DNA of 64,000 nt from Pseudomonas entomophila. GTDB lineage: Bacteria; Pseudomonadota; Gammaproteobacteria; Pseudomonadales; Pseudomonadaceae. The notes beneath the pieces are model-generated. The model was not told where the DNA came from. It worked only from the letters and a program-made list of their open reading frames with translations, and ran no database searches. Within the stretch, counting starts at the first letter, position 1; the number at the start of each line of letters is the position of its first letter. The DNA is taken from assembly GCF_029478665.1 (NCBI RefSeq), contig NZ_JARPQB010000012.1, forward strand, positions 1 to 64,000, read 5' to 3'. Of this stretch, positions 42,569 through 52,378 are shown in pieces. The position numbers were made by a program, and so were the translations under genes.

Positions 42569-42850
42569 ATGAGCGAGACGCTGACCATCCACCATGACCA
42601 GGCGGGTCATCAGTTCGAGACCACCGTGGACGGTCACCGGGCCTACCTGACGTATATGGACCTGGGCAAGCAGACGCTGGATATCTATCGCACCTTCGTG
42701 CCCAATGCCTTGCGTGGCCGTGGGATCGCCGCCGCGCTGACCGAAGAGGCCTTGGCCTACGCCGAGCAGATGGGCTACACGGTGATCCCGTCCTGCTCCT
42801 ACGTCGAGCGCTACATGGAGCGCCAGCAGCGCCACTCGAGCAAGGTCTGA
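42569..42850 (+). CDS. Small GNAT-like N-acetyltransferase (YjdJ type)
   Basis: A 93-residue single-domain acetyltransferase. The acetyl-CoA loop is in FVPNALRGRGIAAALTEEALAYAEQMGY (about residues 44-71), followed by VIPSCSYVERYMERQ. Such minimal proteins form the YjdJ group. GAGGAGTAGTG precedes the ATG; a GTG one codon earlier is the alternative. A bidirectional terminator follows. Substrate unknown. Confidence 0.85.
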   Translation: MSETLTIHHDQAGHQFETTVDGHRAYLTYMDLGKQTLDIYRTFVPNALRGRGIAAALTEEALAYAEQMGYTVIPSCSYVERYMERQQRHSSKV

Positions 42851-42861
42851 GCAGGCCACTT

Positions 42862-42894
42862 ACGAAAACGCCGGGCATTGCCCGGCGTTTTCGT
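42862..42894. terminator. Bidirectional terminator
   Basis: ACGAAAACGCCGGGCA and its complement (16-bp arms) with flanking A- and T-runs, between the convergent acetyltransferase and DAHP synthase genes. Confidence 0.9.
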
Positions 42895-42905
42895 GTGCGT
42901 GGCGG

Positions 42906-43982
42906 TCAGCCGCGCTGGCGCTTGGGGAGCACGTCCTTGAGCTTGGCATGCATGCTGCGCAAGGTTTTCTCGGTGGCCGCCCAGTCGATGCAGGCGTCCG
43001 TCACCGACACGCCGTACTGCAGTTCGTCGAGGTTCTTCGGAATGGCCTGGCAGCCCCAGTTCAGGTGGCTCTCGACCATCAGGCCGATGATCGACTGGTT
43101 GCCTTCGAGGATCTGGTTGGCGACGTTCTCCATCACCAGTGGCTGCAGGGCCGGATCCTTGTTGGAGTTGGCGTGGCTGCAGTCGACCATGATGTTGGCC
43201 TTGATCTTGGCCTTGGCCAGGTCCTGTTCGCACAGGGCGACGCTGACCGAATCGTAGTTGGGCTTGCCGTTGCCACCGCGCAGCACCACGTGGCCGTAGG
43301 CGTTGCCTTTGGTCGTGACGATCGATACGCCGCCTTCCTGGTTGATGCCGAGGAAGCGGTGCGGCTTGGAGACCGATTGCAGGGCGTTGATCGCCACGGT
43401 CAGGCCGCCGTCGGTGCCGTTCTTGAAGCCGACTGCCGAAGACAGGCCCGACGCCATTTCGCGGTGGGTTTGCGATTCGGTGGTGCGCGCGCCGATGGCT
43501 GACCAGCTGATCAGGTCCTGGAGATACTGCGGGGAGATCGGGTCGAGCGCTTCGGTGGCGGTGGGCAGGCCCTTTTCCGCGAGGTCCAGCAGCAACTGAC
43601 GCCCGATGTGCAGGCCGTCCTGGATCTTGAACGAGTCATCCAGGTACGGGTCATTGATCAGGCCTTTCCAGCCCACCGTGGTGCGCGGTTTCTCGAAGTA
43701 GACGCGCATCACCAGGTAGAGGGTGTCGGAGACTTCTTCGGCCAGCACCTTGAGGCGCTCGGCATACTCGTGGGCGGCCTTGATGTCGTGGATGGAGCAG
43801 GGGCCGACCACGACGAACAGGCGATGGTCCTTGCCGTCGAGGATATTGCGCACCACTTCGCGGCCGGCAGTCACGGTCTGCAGGGCCTTGGCGCTGAGGG
43901 GGATTTCCTTCTTGAGCTGATCAGGGGTGATCAAGGTCTCGTTGGAGGCAACGTTCAAGTCATCGATCGGTAAATCAGCCAT
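42906..43982 (-). CDS. aroF: 3-deoxy-7-phosphoheptulonate (DAHP) synthase, type I
   Basis: A 358-residue enzyme that condenses PEP and erythrose 4-phosphate, the first step of aromatic amino acid synthesis. Key segments are LFVVVGPCSIHDIKAAHEYAER, MRVYFEKPRTTVGWKGLINDP, SSAVGFKNGTDGGLTVAINA, and IMVDCSHANSNKDP. The start MADLPIDDLNVASNE is the usual one. Which feedback type it is (Phe-, Tyr- or Trp-sensitive) cannot be told by eye, so the symbol is tentative between aroF and aroG. It is a single gene with its own promoter side and the terminator above. Confidence 0.93.
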   Translation of the reverse strand: MADLPIDDLNVASNETLITPDQLKKEIPLSAKALQTVTAGREVVRNILDGKDHRLFVVVGPCSIHDIKAAHEYAERLKVLAEEVSDTLYLVMRVYFEKPRTTVGWKGLINDPYLDDSFKIQDGLHIGRQLLLDLAEKGLPTATEALDPISPQYLQDLISWSAIGARTTESQTHREMASGLSSAVGFKNGTDGGLTVAINALQSVSKPHRFLGINQEGGVSIVTTKGNAYGHVVLRGGNGKPNYDSVSVALCEQDLAKAKIKANIMVDCSHANSNKDPALQPLVMENVANQILEGNQSIIGLMVESHLNWGCQAIPKNLDELQYGVSVTDACIDWAATEKTLRSMHAKLKDVLPKRQRG

Positions 43983-44140
43983 CGTGTTACTCGTCAGGTC
44001 ACGGGTGCCGGCCGCCAGCAATCCCCGTGCGGCCCAGCAGCAGTTTGTTCGCAGCGGGGAGCCCCGAACCTTAACGCGTTAGCGGGGGCGCGACAATGGC
44101 CTGGGCCCGTAATCACGGGGTTTTTGCAGGAGGGGCGGGC

Positions 44141-44575
44141 TCAGGTGGGCGAGGAAGCGTGCAGGCTGGCCTCGGAGAAGGCGTCGGCGTGCTGGTCGAC
44201 CCATTGCGCGGCCAGGCGCTGGGTGGTGTCGCTGTCCAGCTCGCCGGGTACCTGCTGCTGGCAATAATGATGGATCTGGCACACCTGTTCGCTCATGCGC
44301 GCGGCGAACAGCGCCTGGCTGTCGGTGAAGGCCACGCCCACCCGATAGCCCGCGTCGAGCTTCTGGCACCAGGCGACATAGCCGGGGTAGCGTGCATCCA
44401 GCCCCAGCGAGGGCATCAGCACCTCCACCGCGGTGCCGCGCCGGTAAGCACGTGGCTGGTTGCAGGCGATGCCGCCCAGGCCTTGGGTGTGGAGGTGGCG
44501 ACGAAAGAGGCTGGATGATGGACGCAGGGCCAGTTCGACAGGAATATCATCGGGATGGGGCAGGTAGACGCACAT
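44141..44575 (-). CDS. PilZ-like domain protein
   Basis: A 144-residue protein with the core of a PilZ fold: VELALRPSSSLFRRHLHTQGLGGIACN, where the usual D/NxSxxG motif is replaced by TQGLGG, and YRRGTAVEVLMPSLGLDARYPGYVAWCQ, then YRVGVAFTDSQ. The RxxxR part (RPSSSLFRR) is only partly conserved, so c-di-GMP binding is uncertain. The tail is Cys/Gln-rich (VCQIHHYCQQQ). Divergent from panE with about 120 bp between. Function unknown. Confidence 0.75.
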   Translation of the reverse strand: MCVYLPHPDDIPVELALRPSSSLFRRHLHTQGLGGIACNQPRAYRRGTAVEVLMPSLGLDARYPGYVAWCQKLDAGYRVGVAFTDSQALFAARMSEQVCQIHHYCQQQVPGELDSDTTQRLAAQWVDQHADAFSEASLHASSPT

Positions 44576-44696
44576 GCTCGACTCCGTGTCGATTATTTGA
44601 CCTTCATTGCCCCAGTATAGTGAGGGATCGAAAAACGGCGGGTTTACGTGTAGAAAAACCGGACAAACAACAACGACACCCGACCAGGAGTGCAGC

Positions 44697-45638
44697 ATGG
44701 ACCCTCGCAATATCCGTATCGGCATCATTGGCAGCGGCGCCATCGGTGGCTTCTATGGGCTGATGCTCGCCCGCGCCGGCTTCGATGTGCATTTTCTTTT
44801 GCGCAGCGAGTATCACGTGGTGCGCACCCAGGGGCTGAAACTCGACAGTGCCGTGCATGGCCAGCTACGGCTGGACAACGTGCAGGCCTATGCCTCGGCC
44901 ACCGACATGCCGCCTTGCGACTGGTTGCTGGTCGCAGCGAAGGCCACCAGCAATGCCGAGCTGGCGCCACTGATCGTCCAGGTGGCGGCGCCGGGTGCAA
45001 GGGTGGTGCTGCTGCAGAACGGCCTGGGGGTGGAGGATCAGTTGCGGCCTGCCCTGCGCCCGGATATGCATCTGCTTGGCGGGCTTTGCTTTATCTGTGT
45101 GAACCGCGAGCGCCCCGGTGAAATCCGCCATCAGGCGCTGGGCGCGGTCAACCTGGGTTATCACAGCGGGCCGGGCGGCCTGGACGTGGTGGAAGAGGGG
45201 GCCACGCTGTTCCGTGCCGCAGGTATCGACTCCCAGGCCATGACCGACCTCAACCAGGCGCGCTGGCAGAAGCTGGTGTGGAACGTGCCCTACAACGGTC
45301 TTTCGGTATTGCTGAAGGCCAGCACCACGCCATTGATGAATGACCCCGACAGCCGGGCGCTGATCCAGGCGTTGATGGCCGAAGTGGTCGAGGGCGCCAA
45401 AGCGTGTGGGCATGAATTGCCGGCGGGGTATGCCGCTCACCTGTTCCGCGTCACCGAACAGATGCCGGACTACTGGCCGAGCATGTACCACGACCATGTC
45501 CAGCAGCGGCCGCTGGAGCTGCAGGCGATCTACGCCGAGCCCCTGGCCCGCGCCCGAGCGGCCGGATGCAACCTGCCGCGCATGGAGGCGCTTTACCAGG
45601 CGCTGGCGTTCGTCGACCGGCACAATCGCATGCCTTGA
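44697..45638 (+). CDS. panE: 2-dehydropantoate 2-reductase (ketopantoate reductase)
   Basis: A 313-residue NADPH-dependent reductase of the pantothenate pathway. The nucleotide-binding motif GIIGSGAIGGFYG is near the N-terminus, the catalytic Lys is in RWQKLVWNVPYNGLS, and MAEVVEGAKACG carries the second conserved acidic residue. Pseudomonads have several PanE-like paralogues, so the physiological role could differ. AGGAG precedes the ATG. Confidence 0.88.
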   Translation: MDPRNIRIGIIGSGAIGGFYGLMLARAGFDVHFLLRSEYHVVRTQGLKLDSAVHGQLRLDNVQAYASATDMPPCDWLLVAAKATSNAELAPLIVQVAAPGARVVLLQNGLGVEDQLRPALRPDMHLLGGLCFICVNRERPGEIRHQALGAVNLGYHSGPGGLDVVEEGATLFRAAGIDSQAMTDLNQARWQKLVWNVPYNGLSVLLKASTTPLMNDPDSRALIQALMAEVVEGAKACGHELPAGYAAHLFRVTEQMPDYWPSMYHDHVQQRPLELQAIYAEPLARARAAGCNLPRMEALYQALAFVDRHNRMP

Positions 45639-45742
45639 CCCTCCCGCAACCCGCGCCGGCAGCGCGCTGGACGGCAAGGCGCCAGTCCATGGCGCTGCTA
45701 AGCTGAACCTTGCTCTGCCGCAGCGGCAGTCGAGGAGGTCGA

Positions 45743-46240
45743 ATGATCCGTTCCATGTTGTACGCCACTGACCTCGGTGTGTACGCGCCTTTTGTCATGC
45801 AGCACGCGCTGGCGCTGGCGCGGACCTTCAACGCAGAGCTGTATGTCATCCACGCGGTCGAACCGATGGGCCAGTTCGCCGAATCCCTCCTGCAGAGCTA
45901 CCTCGACGAGCAGACCCTCGACGCCTTGCACAGCGAGGGGGTCAACACGGTGATGGCCAATATCGAGCAGCGGGTGCTGGACAATTTTCGTGAAGAGTTG
46001 GGCGAGGCGGCCGATCTTGCGCTGATTCGCGCAGTACGGGTGCGTCAGGGCGACCCGGCACAGGTGATCCTTGAGCAGGCGCAGCGCCTGTCGGTCGATT
46101 TGCTGATTTTCGGTAGCCACAGCGCGGGCGCCGGGGTGGACGTCCCCATCGGTCGCACGGCGGTGCGGCTGCTGCAACTGTCCCCGGTGCCGGTCTACAT
46201 GGTGCCCCTCGCCCAGCATCTTGGGCGTAGGAAAGGGTGA
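45743..46240 (+). CDS. Universal stress protein (UspA family)
   Basis: A 165-residue protein with a Usp fold: MIRSMLYATDLGVYAPFVM, ELYVIHAVEP, VDLLIFGSHSAGAGV, and RLLQLSPVPVYMVP. The ATP-binding pattern GxxG...G(S/T) is not intact (GSHS...IGRT), so it is probably of the non-ATP-binding UspA type. GAGGAGGTCGA before the ATG is a strong ribosome site. Located between panE and cysB, unrelated to either. Confidence 0.88.
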   Translation: MIRSMLYATDLGVYAPFVMQHALALARTFNAELYVIHAVEPMGQFAESLLQSYLDEQTLDALHSEGVNTVMANIEQRVLDNFREELGEAADLALIRAVRVRQGDPAQVILEQAQRLSVDLLIFGSHSAGAGVDVPIGRTAVRLLQLSPVPVYMVPLAQHLGRRKG

Positions 46241-46310
46241 AGTTGGAGGTAGGTAATTTCCGGCGATCGTAACAAAATAGTTCTAGATTTATTTCTCAAG
46301 CCACTAATAT

Positions 46311-46320
46311 AGTTATAACT
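46311..46320. promoter_or_regulatory. Palindrome in the cysB promoter region
   Basis: AGTTATAACT, a perfect 10-bp palindrome in an A/T-rich 60-bp patch about 50 bp before cysB. A possible site for CysB autoregulation; CysB sites are loosely defined, so this is tentative. Confidence 0.35.
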
Positions 46321-46357
46321 CGTCGCTGCCGGCGCGCCGGTGACCTACCGCCTTTGA

Positions 46358-47341
<984 letters not shown>

Positions 47342-47354
47342 TTCAAGATCGTAC

Positions 47355-47474
47355 GGGGCCGCTTTGCGGCCCATCGCGGCACAAGGCCGCTCCTACAGGT
47401 ACAGCACCGCCCGCAAATGCGCTGCAATACCTGTAGGAGCGGCCTTGTGCCGCGATGGGCCGTGAAACGGCCCC
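47355..47474. repeat. Paired REP element, inward-facing
   Basis: Two long arms with hairpins gggccgc-ttt-gcggccc / gggccgt-gaa-acggccc and gcggcacaaggccgc / gcggccttgtgccgc, with the ctcctacagg-type tails facing each other. It lies between the convergent cysB and cysH genes. The arms differ by paired changes that keep each hairpin. Confidence 0.9.
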
Positions 47475-47480
47475 GACTAT

Positions 47481-48215
47481 TTATGCCTTGGTAATCAGGT
47501 TGCCGGCATGCAGCCCGCATTCCTTCTGCGTCGACTCTTCCCACCACCAGCGCCCCTCGCGCTCATGCTGGTTCGGCAGCACCGGCCGGGTGCACGGCTC
47601 GCAACCGATGCTGATGAAGCCCCGCTCATGCAGGCTGTTGTAGGGCAGCTCGAGCATGCGGATGTAGCCCCAGACTTCCTCGCTGGTCATTTGCGCCAGC
47701 GGGTTGAATTTGTACAGAGGGCGCTCGGGGGTGGAGAAGGCGCTGTCGATCTCCAGTGCCGCGACCTGGCTGCGGGTGCCGGGGCTCTGGTCGCGACGCT
47801 GGCCGGTGGCCCAGGCGCTCACGGTGGCCAGCTTGCGCCGCAGCGGCTCGATCTTGCGGATGCCGCAGCATTCACCGTGACCGTCCTTGTAGAAGCTGAA
47901 CAGCCCCTTCTCCTTGACGAAAGGATCGAGCTTGTCGCGGTCAGGGCTGAGGATCTCGATGGGCAGGTTGTACTGTTCGCGCACCTGGTCGATGAAACGA
48001 TAGGTTTCCGGGTGCAGGCGCCCGGTATCGAGGCTGAACACCTTGACCTGCTTGTTCAGGCGCCAGGCCATGTCCACCAGCACCACATCCTCGGCGCCAC
48101 TGAAGGAGATCCACAGGTCGTCGCCGAAGTGTTCGAAGGCGAGCTTGAGGATCTCCTGCGGGGACTTGCTGGCGTAGGTCGCGGCCAGGGCGGCGACGTC
48201 GAAGGGTTGGCTCAT
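47481..48215 (-). CDS. cysH: Adenylylsulfate (APS) reductase
   Basis: A 244-residue reductase. It has the CysH core [14 protein letters not shown] and [13 protein letters not shown], plus the two cysteine pairs that ligate a 4Fe-4S cluster ([12 protein letters not shown] and [12 protein letters not shown]) and the C-terminal catalytic Cys in KECGLHAGN. The cluster marks it as the assimilatory APS reductase of pseudomonads rather than the cluster-free PAPS reductase of enterics. It yields sulfite in cysteine synthesis. cysB is next to it. Confidence 0.95.
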   Translation of the reverse strand: MSQPFDVAALAATYASKSPQEILKLAFEHFGDDLWISFSGAEDVVLVDMAWRLNKQVKVFSLDTGRLHPETYRFIDQVREQYNLPIEILSPDRDKLDPFVKEKGLFSFYKDGHGECCGIRKIEPLRRKLATVSAWATGQRRDQSPGTRSQVAALEIDSAFSTPERPLYKFNPLAQMTSEEVWGYIRMLELPYNSLHERGFISIGCEPCTRPVLPNQHEREGRWWWEESTQKECGLHAGNLITKA

Positions 48216-48298
48216 CAGGCGGTTTCCATCAGGTGAGTGGCGCTGTGCGCTCGTAGTGTCCAGATGGTAACAAAAAATGGCGGGGTAGACGTTCCAGG

Positions 48299-48324
48299 AA
48301 CGCGGGGCAAGCCCGCTCCCACGA
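48299..48324. repeat. REP-type palindrome (GCGGG variant, single)
   Basis: aacgcggggcaagcccgctccca, between pabB and cysH. Confidence 0.7.
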
Positions 48325-48338
48325 CACGCCGCGATACC

Positions 48339-49682
48339 TCACAGTGCCTGAAGTGTCTCCATCAACACCCGCACCTTGGCGATCGACTCTTCGTATTCGG
48401 CCTGCCAGTGCGAGTCGGCCACCACCGCGCCGCCGCCCCAGCAACTGACCTGGCCATCCTTGACCAGCAGGCTGCGAATGGCGATGGAGCTGTCCATCTC
48501 GCCGCGCACGTCGAGATACAGCAGCGAGCCGCAGTACAGCGCTCGGCGGGTGGGCTCCAGCTCGTCGATGATCTGCATGGCGCGGATCTTCGGCGCGCCG
48601 GTGATCGAGCCGCCCGGGAAGCTGCCGCCGATCAGGTCCAATGCGTCGCGGCCAGCGGCCAGGCGCCCGGTCACGCTGCTGACCAGGTGGTGGACGTTGG
48701 GGTAGCTCTCCAGGCTGAACAGCTCCGGCACCTTCACCGAACCAATCTCGCAGGTGCGGCCGATGTCGTTGCGCAGCAGGTCGACGATCATCAGGTTTTC
48801 CGAGCGATCCTTCGTGCTGTTCAGCAGCTCGTCAGCGTTGCGTGCATCCTCGATGGGATTGTTCGCGCGTGGGCGGGTGCCCTTGATCGGGCGAGTTTCG
48901 ACCTCGCCTTGGCTGACGTGGATGAAGCGCTCGGGAGAAAAGCTGAGCAGGGCCGTACCGGCATCCAGTTGCTGGTACCCGGAAAACGGCGTCGGGCACG
49001 CCGCGCGCAGGGCCTGGTAGGCGTGCCACGGATCGCCCTGGCAGGGGGCGCGGAAGCGCTGGGTCAGGTTGATCTGATAGCAGTCGCCGGCCTGGATGTA
49101 CTGCTGGACCTTGTCGAACGCGTTGCGGTATTGCTCGGGGGTCAGGTCGCCGGCCATGGGGGCGAGTAGGTGGAACTCACCGGGCTTGGTGGTGACGGGA
49201 GCTGCAAACAGCTGAAGCAGGCGGTGCCGCTCGGTCGCTTCGAGGCTTGGGTGGAACACCAGTTGGCTGCATTGCAATTGATGGTCGGTCACCAGCGCCC
49301 AAGCATAGAGACCCAGGTGGGCGTCGGGCAGTGCGAGGTCGTCCTGGGCCGCGGCTGGCAGATGCTCCAGGCGGCGTCCGAAGTCGTAGCTCAGGTAGCC
49401 GATCAGCCCGCCGGCGAATGGCAGCTCCACGCCTTGCGGCAGTTGTGCCGTGCCCAGCTCGGCCAGGGCTTGGCGCAGGCGTTGCAGGTAGCCCTGGCCG
49501 GTTTCGCCAGGCTGCGCCTGCAACTGTTGCCGTGGCCAGGCGCTGAGCAGGTCGAAACGGCCGCGCTCGGCGCTGGGGCGGGCGCTGTCGAGCAGGATCG
49601 CGCCTGGCGCTGTGCGCAGGCGTGCGAAATAGAACGCGGGGTCGGGCTGGTAGGGCAGGGGGTGGAGCGTACAGGTCGGCAT
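48339..49682 (-). CDS. pabB: Aminodeoxychorismate synthase component I
   Basis: A 447-residue enzyme that makes 4-amino-4-deoxychorismate for folate. The chorismate-binding C-terminal half shows QAGDCYQINLTQRF, FSPERFIHV, the PabB-specific lysine in RPIKGTRPR (where TrpE has Ala/Thr), ENLMIVDLLRNDIGR, and GSFPGGSITGAPK. The N-terminal half (SAERGRFDLLSAWP, GGLIGYLSYDFGR) is also normal. It stands alone on this strand. Confidence 0.95.
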   Translation of the reverse strand: MPTCTLHPLPYQPDPAFYFARLRTAPGAILLDSARPSAERGRFDLLSAWPRQQLQAQPGETGQGYLQRLRQALAELGTAQLPQGVELPFAGGLIGYLSYDFGRRLEHLPAAAQDDLALPDAHLGLYAWALVTDHQLQCSQLVFHPSLEATERHRLLQLFAAPVTTKPGEFHLLAPMAGDLTPEQYRNAFDKVQQYIQAGDCYQINLTQRFRAPCQGDPWHAYQALRAACPTPFSGYQQLDAGTALLSFSPERFIHVSQGEVETRPIKGTRPRANNPIEDARNADELLNSTKDRSENLMIVDLLRNDIGRTCEIGSVKVPELFSLESYPNVHHLVSSVTGRLAAGRDALDLIGGSFPGGSITGAPKIRAMQIIDELEPTRRALYCGSLLYLDVRGEMDSSIAIRSLLVKDGQVSCWGGGAVVADSHWQAEYEESIAKVRVLMETLQAL

Positions 49683-49788
49683 CAGAATGGACGGCGATGA
49701 AAAAAGCGAGGGGGCGATTGTAGACCTGTGTAGGAAATGCGCCTAGCGCTGGGGCGACATTAAACGAACCCATGGCGCCCTGTTTGCT

Positions 49789-49850
49789 GTAGGAGCCAGC
49801 CTTGCTGGCGAATGCCAGCGGGTGGTTCGCCAGCAAGGCTGGCTCCTACG
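49789..49850. repeat. Paired REP element (GCCAGC variant), outward-facing
   Basis: gtaggagccagccttgctggcga and tcgccagcaaggctggctcctac inverted around a 16-base centre, in the 175-bp space between pabB and the ATP-grasp gene. Confidence 0.85.
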
Positions 49851-49857
49851 GGGCTTG

Positions 49858-50838
49858 CTAGAGCGGCTGAACGTGCCCGAACAGCCCTTGCGACACCCGT
49901 ACGCGTTGTGCGGCGTTCTCGGTCCGGCCTTCCTTGGCGAGCATTTCCAGGTGCGCCTCGATGGCGTGGGTGCGTTGCGTGAGCCCGCAGTCGTTGGCGA
50001 TCTGGATGTTCAGGCCTGGGCGGGCGTTGAGCTCGAGGATCAGCGGCCCCTTGTCCTGGTCCAGCACCATGTCCACGCCGATGTAGCCCAGGCCGCACAG
50101 TTCGTAGCAGCTGGCGGCGAGCTTCATGAAGCCGTCCCAGTTGGGGAGTTGCACGCCGTCCACCGCGTTGGTGGTGTCCGGGTGTTTGCTGATGATCTTG
50201 TTCAGCCAGGTGCCACGCAGCGTCAGGCCCGTGGCCAGGTCAACGCCCACGCCGATGGCGCCCTGGTGCAGGTTGGCCTTGCCGCCGGACTGGCGGGTCG
50301 GCAGGCGCAGCATGGCCATCACCGGGTAGCCCATCAGCACGATGATGCGGATATCCGGCACGCCTTCGTAGCTGATGCTCTTGAAGATCTGGTCCGGGGT
50401 GACCCGGTACTCGATCAGCGCGCGGTCGCGGTGCCCGCCCAGCGAGTAGAGGCCGGTGAGGATGCTGGAGATCTGGTGCTCGATTTCCTCGTGGCTGATG
50501 ATCTTGCCCGAGACCGTGCGGTAGCGGTCCTCGAAGCGGTCGGCGATCACCAGGATGCCGTCACCGCCGGCCCCCTGGGCCGGCTTGATGACGAAGTCGT
50601 TGCGTTCGCCGATGATCTCGTCGAGCCGCTCGATCTGCTTCTCGGTCTCGATGATGCCGTACATCTCCGGCACATGGATGCCGGCCGCCAGTGCGCGCTC
50701 CTTGGTGATGATCTTGTCGTCGACGATCGGGTACAGGTGGCGCTTGTTGTACTTCAACACGTAGTCCGCGTTGCGCCGGTTGATACCCATGATGCCCCGG
50801 GCCTCCAGGGCTTTCCAGGTCTTGAACAGGCCGAACAT
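49858..50838 (-). CDS. ATP-grasp ligase, alpha-L-glutamate ligase-like (RimK-related)
   Basis: A 326-residue ligase of the ATP-grasp fold. Marks: NDFVIKPAQGAGGDGILVIA (ATP-binding strands with the conserved Lys and glycine-rich loop), GVPDIRIIVLMGYPVMAMLRLPT, GAIGVGVDLATG, and the Mg-binding LILELNARPGLNIQIANDCGL. It belongs to the group annotated as alpha-L-glutamate ligase-like proteins; what it ligates is unknown. It ends a three-gene operon; its start shares one base with the end of the 7TM gene. Confidence 0.9.
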   Translation of the reverse strand: MFGLFKTWKALEARGIMGINRRNADYVLKYNKRHLYPIVDDKIITKERALAAGIHVPEMYGIIETEKQIERLDEIIGERNDFVIKPAQGAGGDGILVIADRFEDRYRTVSGKIISHEEIEHQISSILTGLYSLGGHRDRALIEYRVTPDQIFKSISYEGVPDIRIIVLMGYPVMAMLRLPTRQSGGKANLHQGAIGVGVDLATGLTLRGTWLNKIISKHPDTTNAVDGVQLPNWDGFMKLAASCYELCGLGYIGVDMVLDQDKGPLILELNARPGLNIQIANDCGLTQRTHAIEAHLEMLAKEGRTENAAQRVRVSQGLFGHVQPL

Positions 50839-52373
50839 CAGGCGTCAGCCTTCTTCAGGAAGGCCTTGAAGCGCACGAGCTCGGTCAGGCGGTAGCCGCG
50901 GTAGCGACCCATCGCCAGCATGAAGCCCACCAGGATCAGCAGCACCGCCGGGAAGGTGAAGACGAAGTAGGTCAGCTCCGGCACGGTCATCAGCAAGTGC
51001 GCGACGGAGGCGGCGAACAGGGTGCCGATGGCCACTTTCATGGCGTGGCCGCCACCGCGCTCTTCCCAGGTGATCGACAGGCGTTCGATGGTCATGGTCA
51101 GGATCACCATCGGGAACAGCGCCACCGACAGGCCGCGTTCAAGGCCGAGCTTGTGGCTGAACAGGCTGATGGCGGCGATCAGCACCACGACGAAGGTCAG
51201 CACCACCGACAGGCGCGGCAGCATCTGCAGCTTCAGGTGCTCGAGGTACGAGCGCAGCGACAGGCCCAGCGCGGTGATCACCGTGAACAGCACGATGCCG
51301 AAGCCCAGTTGCGTCTCGCGGAAGGCCAGGGCGATCAGCACCGGGGTGAAAGTGCCCAGGGTCTGGATGCCGATCAGGTTGCGCAGCACCAGGATCACCA
51401 GCACACCGATCGGGATCATCACCATGATCATGAAGGTCTGCTGCGTTTGCAGCGGCAGGCCGTACAGCGAGTACTCGAGGAAGTCGGCGTCGGTGTTCTC
51501 GTCGGTCAGCTTGGCCAGGCGAATGGCGTTCATCTCGCTGTTGTTCATGCTGAAGGTGACGTTGGCCTTCTTGCCGCCATCGACGCTGATCAGGTTCTCG
51601 TCGCCGGTCCACCACAGCAGGCGGTCGGCGGGCAGGCCTTGTTCGCCGGTGTCCGGGTTGAAGTACAGCCAGTCGTTGCCGTTGAAGCTGCGCAGCCACA
51701 GCTCAGGCGTTTGCGGGGTGTCGGCAATCAGGCGGATGGTGTGGACTTTCTCCAGCGGCACGTGGGCGATGGACAGCAGCAGATCGATGATCTGGGCCTT
51801 TTTCATCGACGAGGTGTCGCCAGCCAGCAGCAGCTTGACGTTGTCGTCGTTGAGATTGTTGACACGCTTGATTGTTTCGCTGACGAAGGTCTCGACGTCG
51901 GCCGAGTGCTGGCGGATCGGCGCCATCAGCGCTTCGGCGGCGATCTTCTCCGGGCCTTCGAGCGCCAGGCTGTCGCGGAACGTCGGGCCCTTGATCTTGG
52001 CCTTCTCGTTGCTGTAGCGCTTCGTCAGCACCAGGCGGTAGTAGAGGGTCTGGTTGCCACTGGCGCGGCGCGCCGACCAGGTGACCTTGCGGTTGCCGTC
52101 GACGCGGTTGACGCTCACCCCATAGTTGTTGGAGATGAAGCTCTCGTTGAGGCTGACGTAGTCGCGGTTCAGCGGCGGCACGAACATCTGCACCTTGACC
52201 GGATCCTTGGCGCTGGCGACGAACTCGACCTTGGCGTCGATGTTCCACAGGTCGTCGGTTTCATCCTCGGTCACCGGGATGCCAAGGGCGAAGATCTGGT
52301 AGGCCGTGATCGCCACGCCCAGCAACACCAGGACGGTGATCAAGACTTTCAGGTGGAGGGTAAGAGAGCGCAT
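50838..52373 (-). CDS. Inactive transglutaminase-like protein with 7TM domain
   Basis: A 511-residue membrane protein. A signal-anchor (VLITVLVLLGVAITAYQIFAL) is followed by a periplasmic domain of about 300 residues resembling a transglutaminase fold, but no Cys-His-Asp triad is evident, hence the usual name inactive transglutaminase fused to 7TM. The C-terminal third has about seven hydrophobic segments (FMIMVMIPIGVLVILVLRN, VVLTFVVVLIAAISLFSH, FVFTFPAVLLILVGFMLAMG). Its gene lies five bases after the protease gene, so the operon is tightly coupled. It may present or sense a peptide substrate made or cut by its neighbours. Confidence 0.88.
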   Translation of the reverse strand: MRSLTLHLKVLITVLVLLGVAITAYQIFALGIPVTEDETDDLWNIDAKVEFVASAKDPVKVQMFVPPLNRDYVSLNESFISNNYGVSVNRVDGNRKVTWSARRASGNQTLYYRLVLTKRYSNEKAKIKGPTFRDSLALEGPEKIAAEALMAPIRQHSADVETFVSETIKRVNNLNDDNVKLLLAGDTSSMKKAQIIDLLLSIAHVPLEKVHTIRLIADTPQTPELWLRSFNGNDWLYFNPDTGEQGLPADRLLWWTGDENLISVDGGKKANVTFSMNNSEMNAIRLAKLTDENTDADFLEYSLYGLPLQTQQTFMIMVMIPIGVLVILVLRNLIGIQTLGTFTPVLIALAFRETQLGFGIVLFTVITALGLSLRSYLEHLKLQMLPRLSVVLTFVVVLIAAISLFSHKLGLERGLSVALFPMVILTMTIERLSITWEERGGGHAMKVAIGTLFAASVAHLLMTVPELTYFVFTFPAVLLILVGFMLAMGRYRGYRLTELVRFKAFLKKADA

Positions 52374-52378
52374 CGGAA

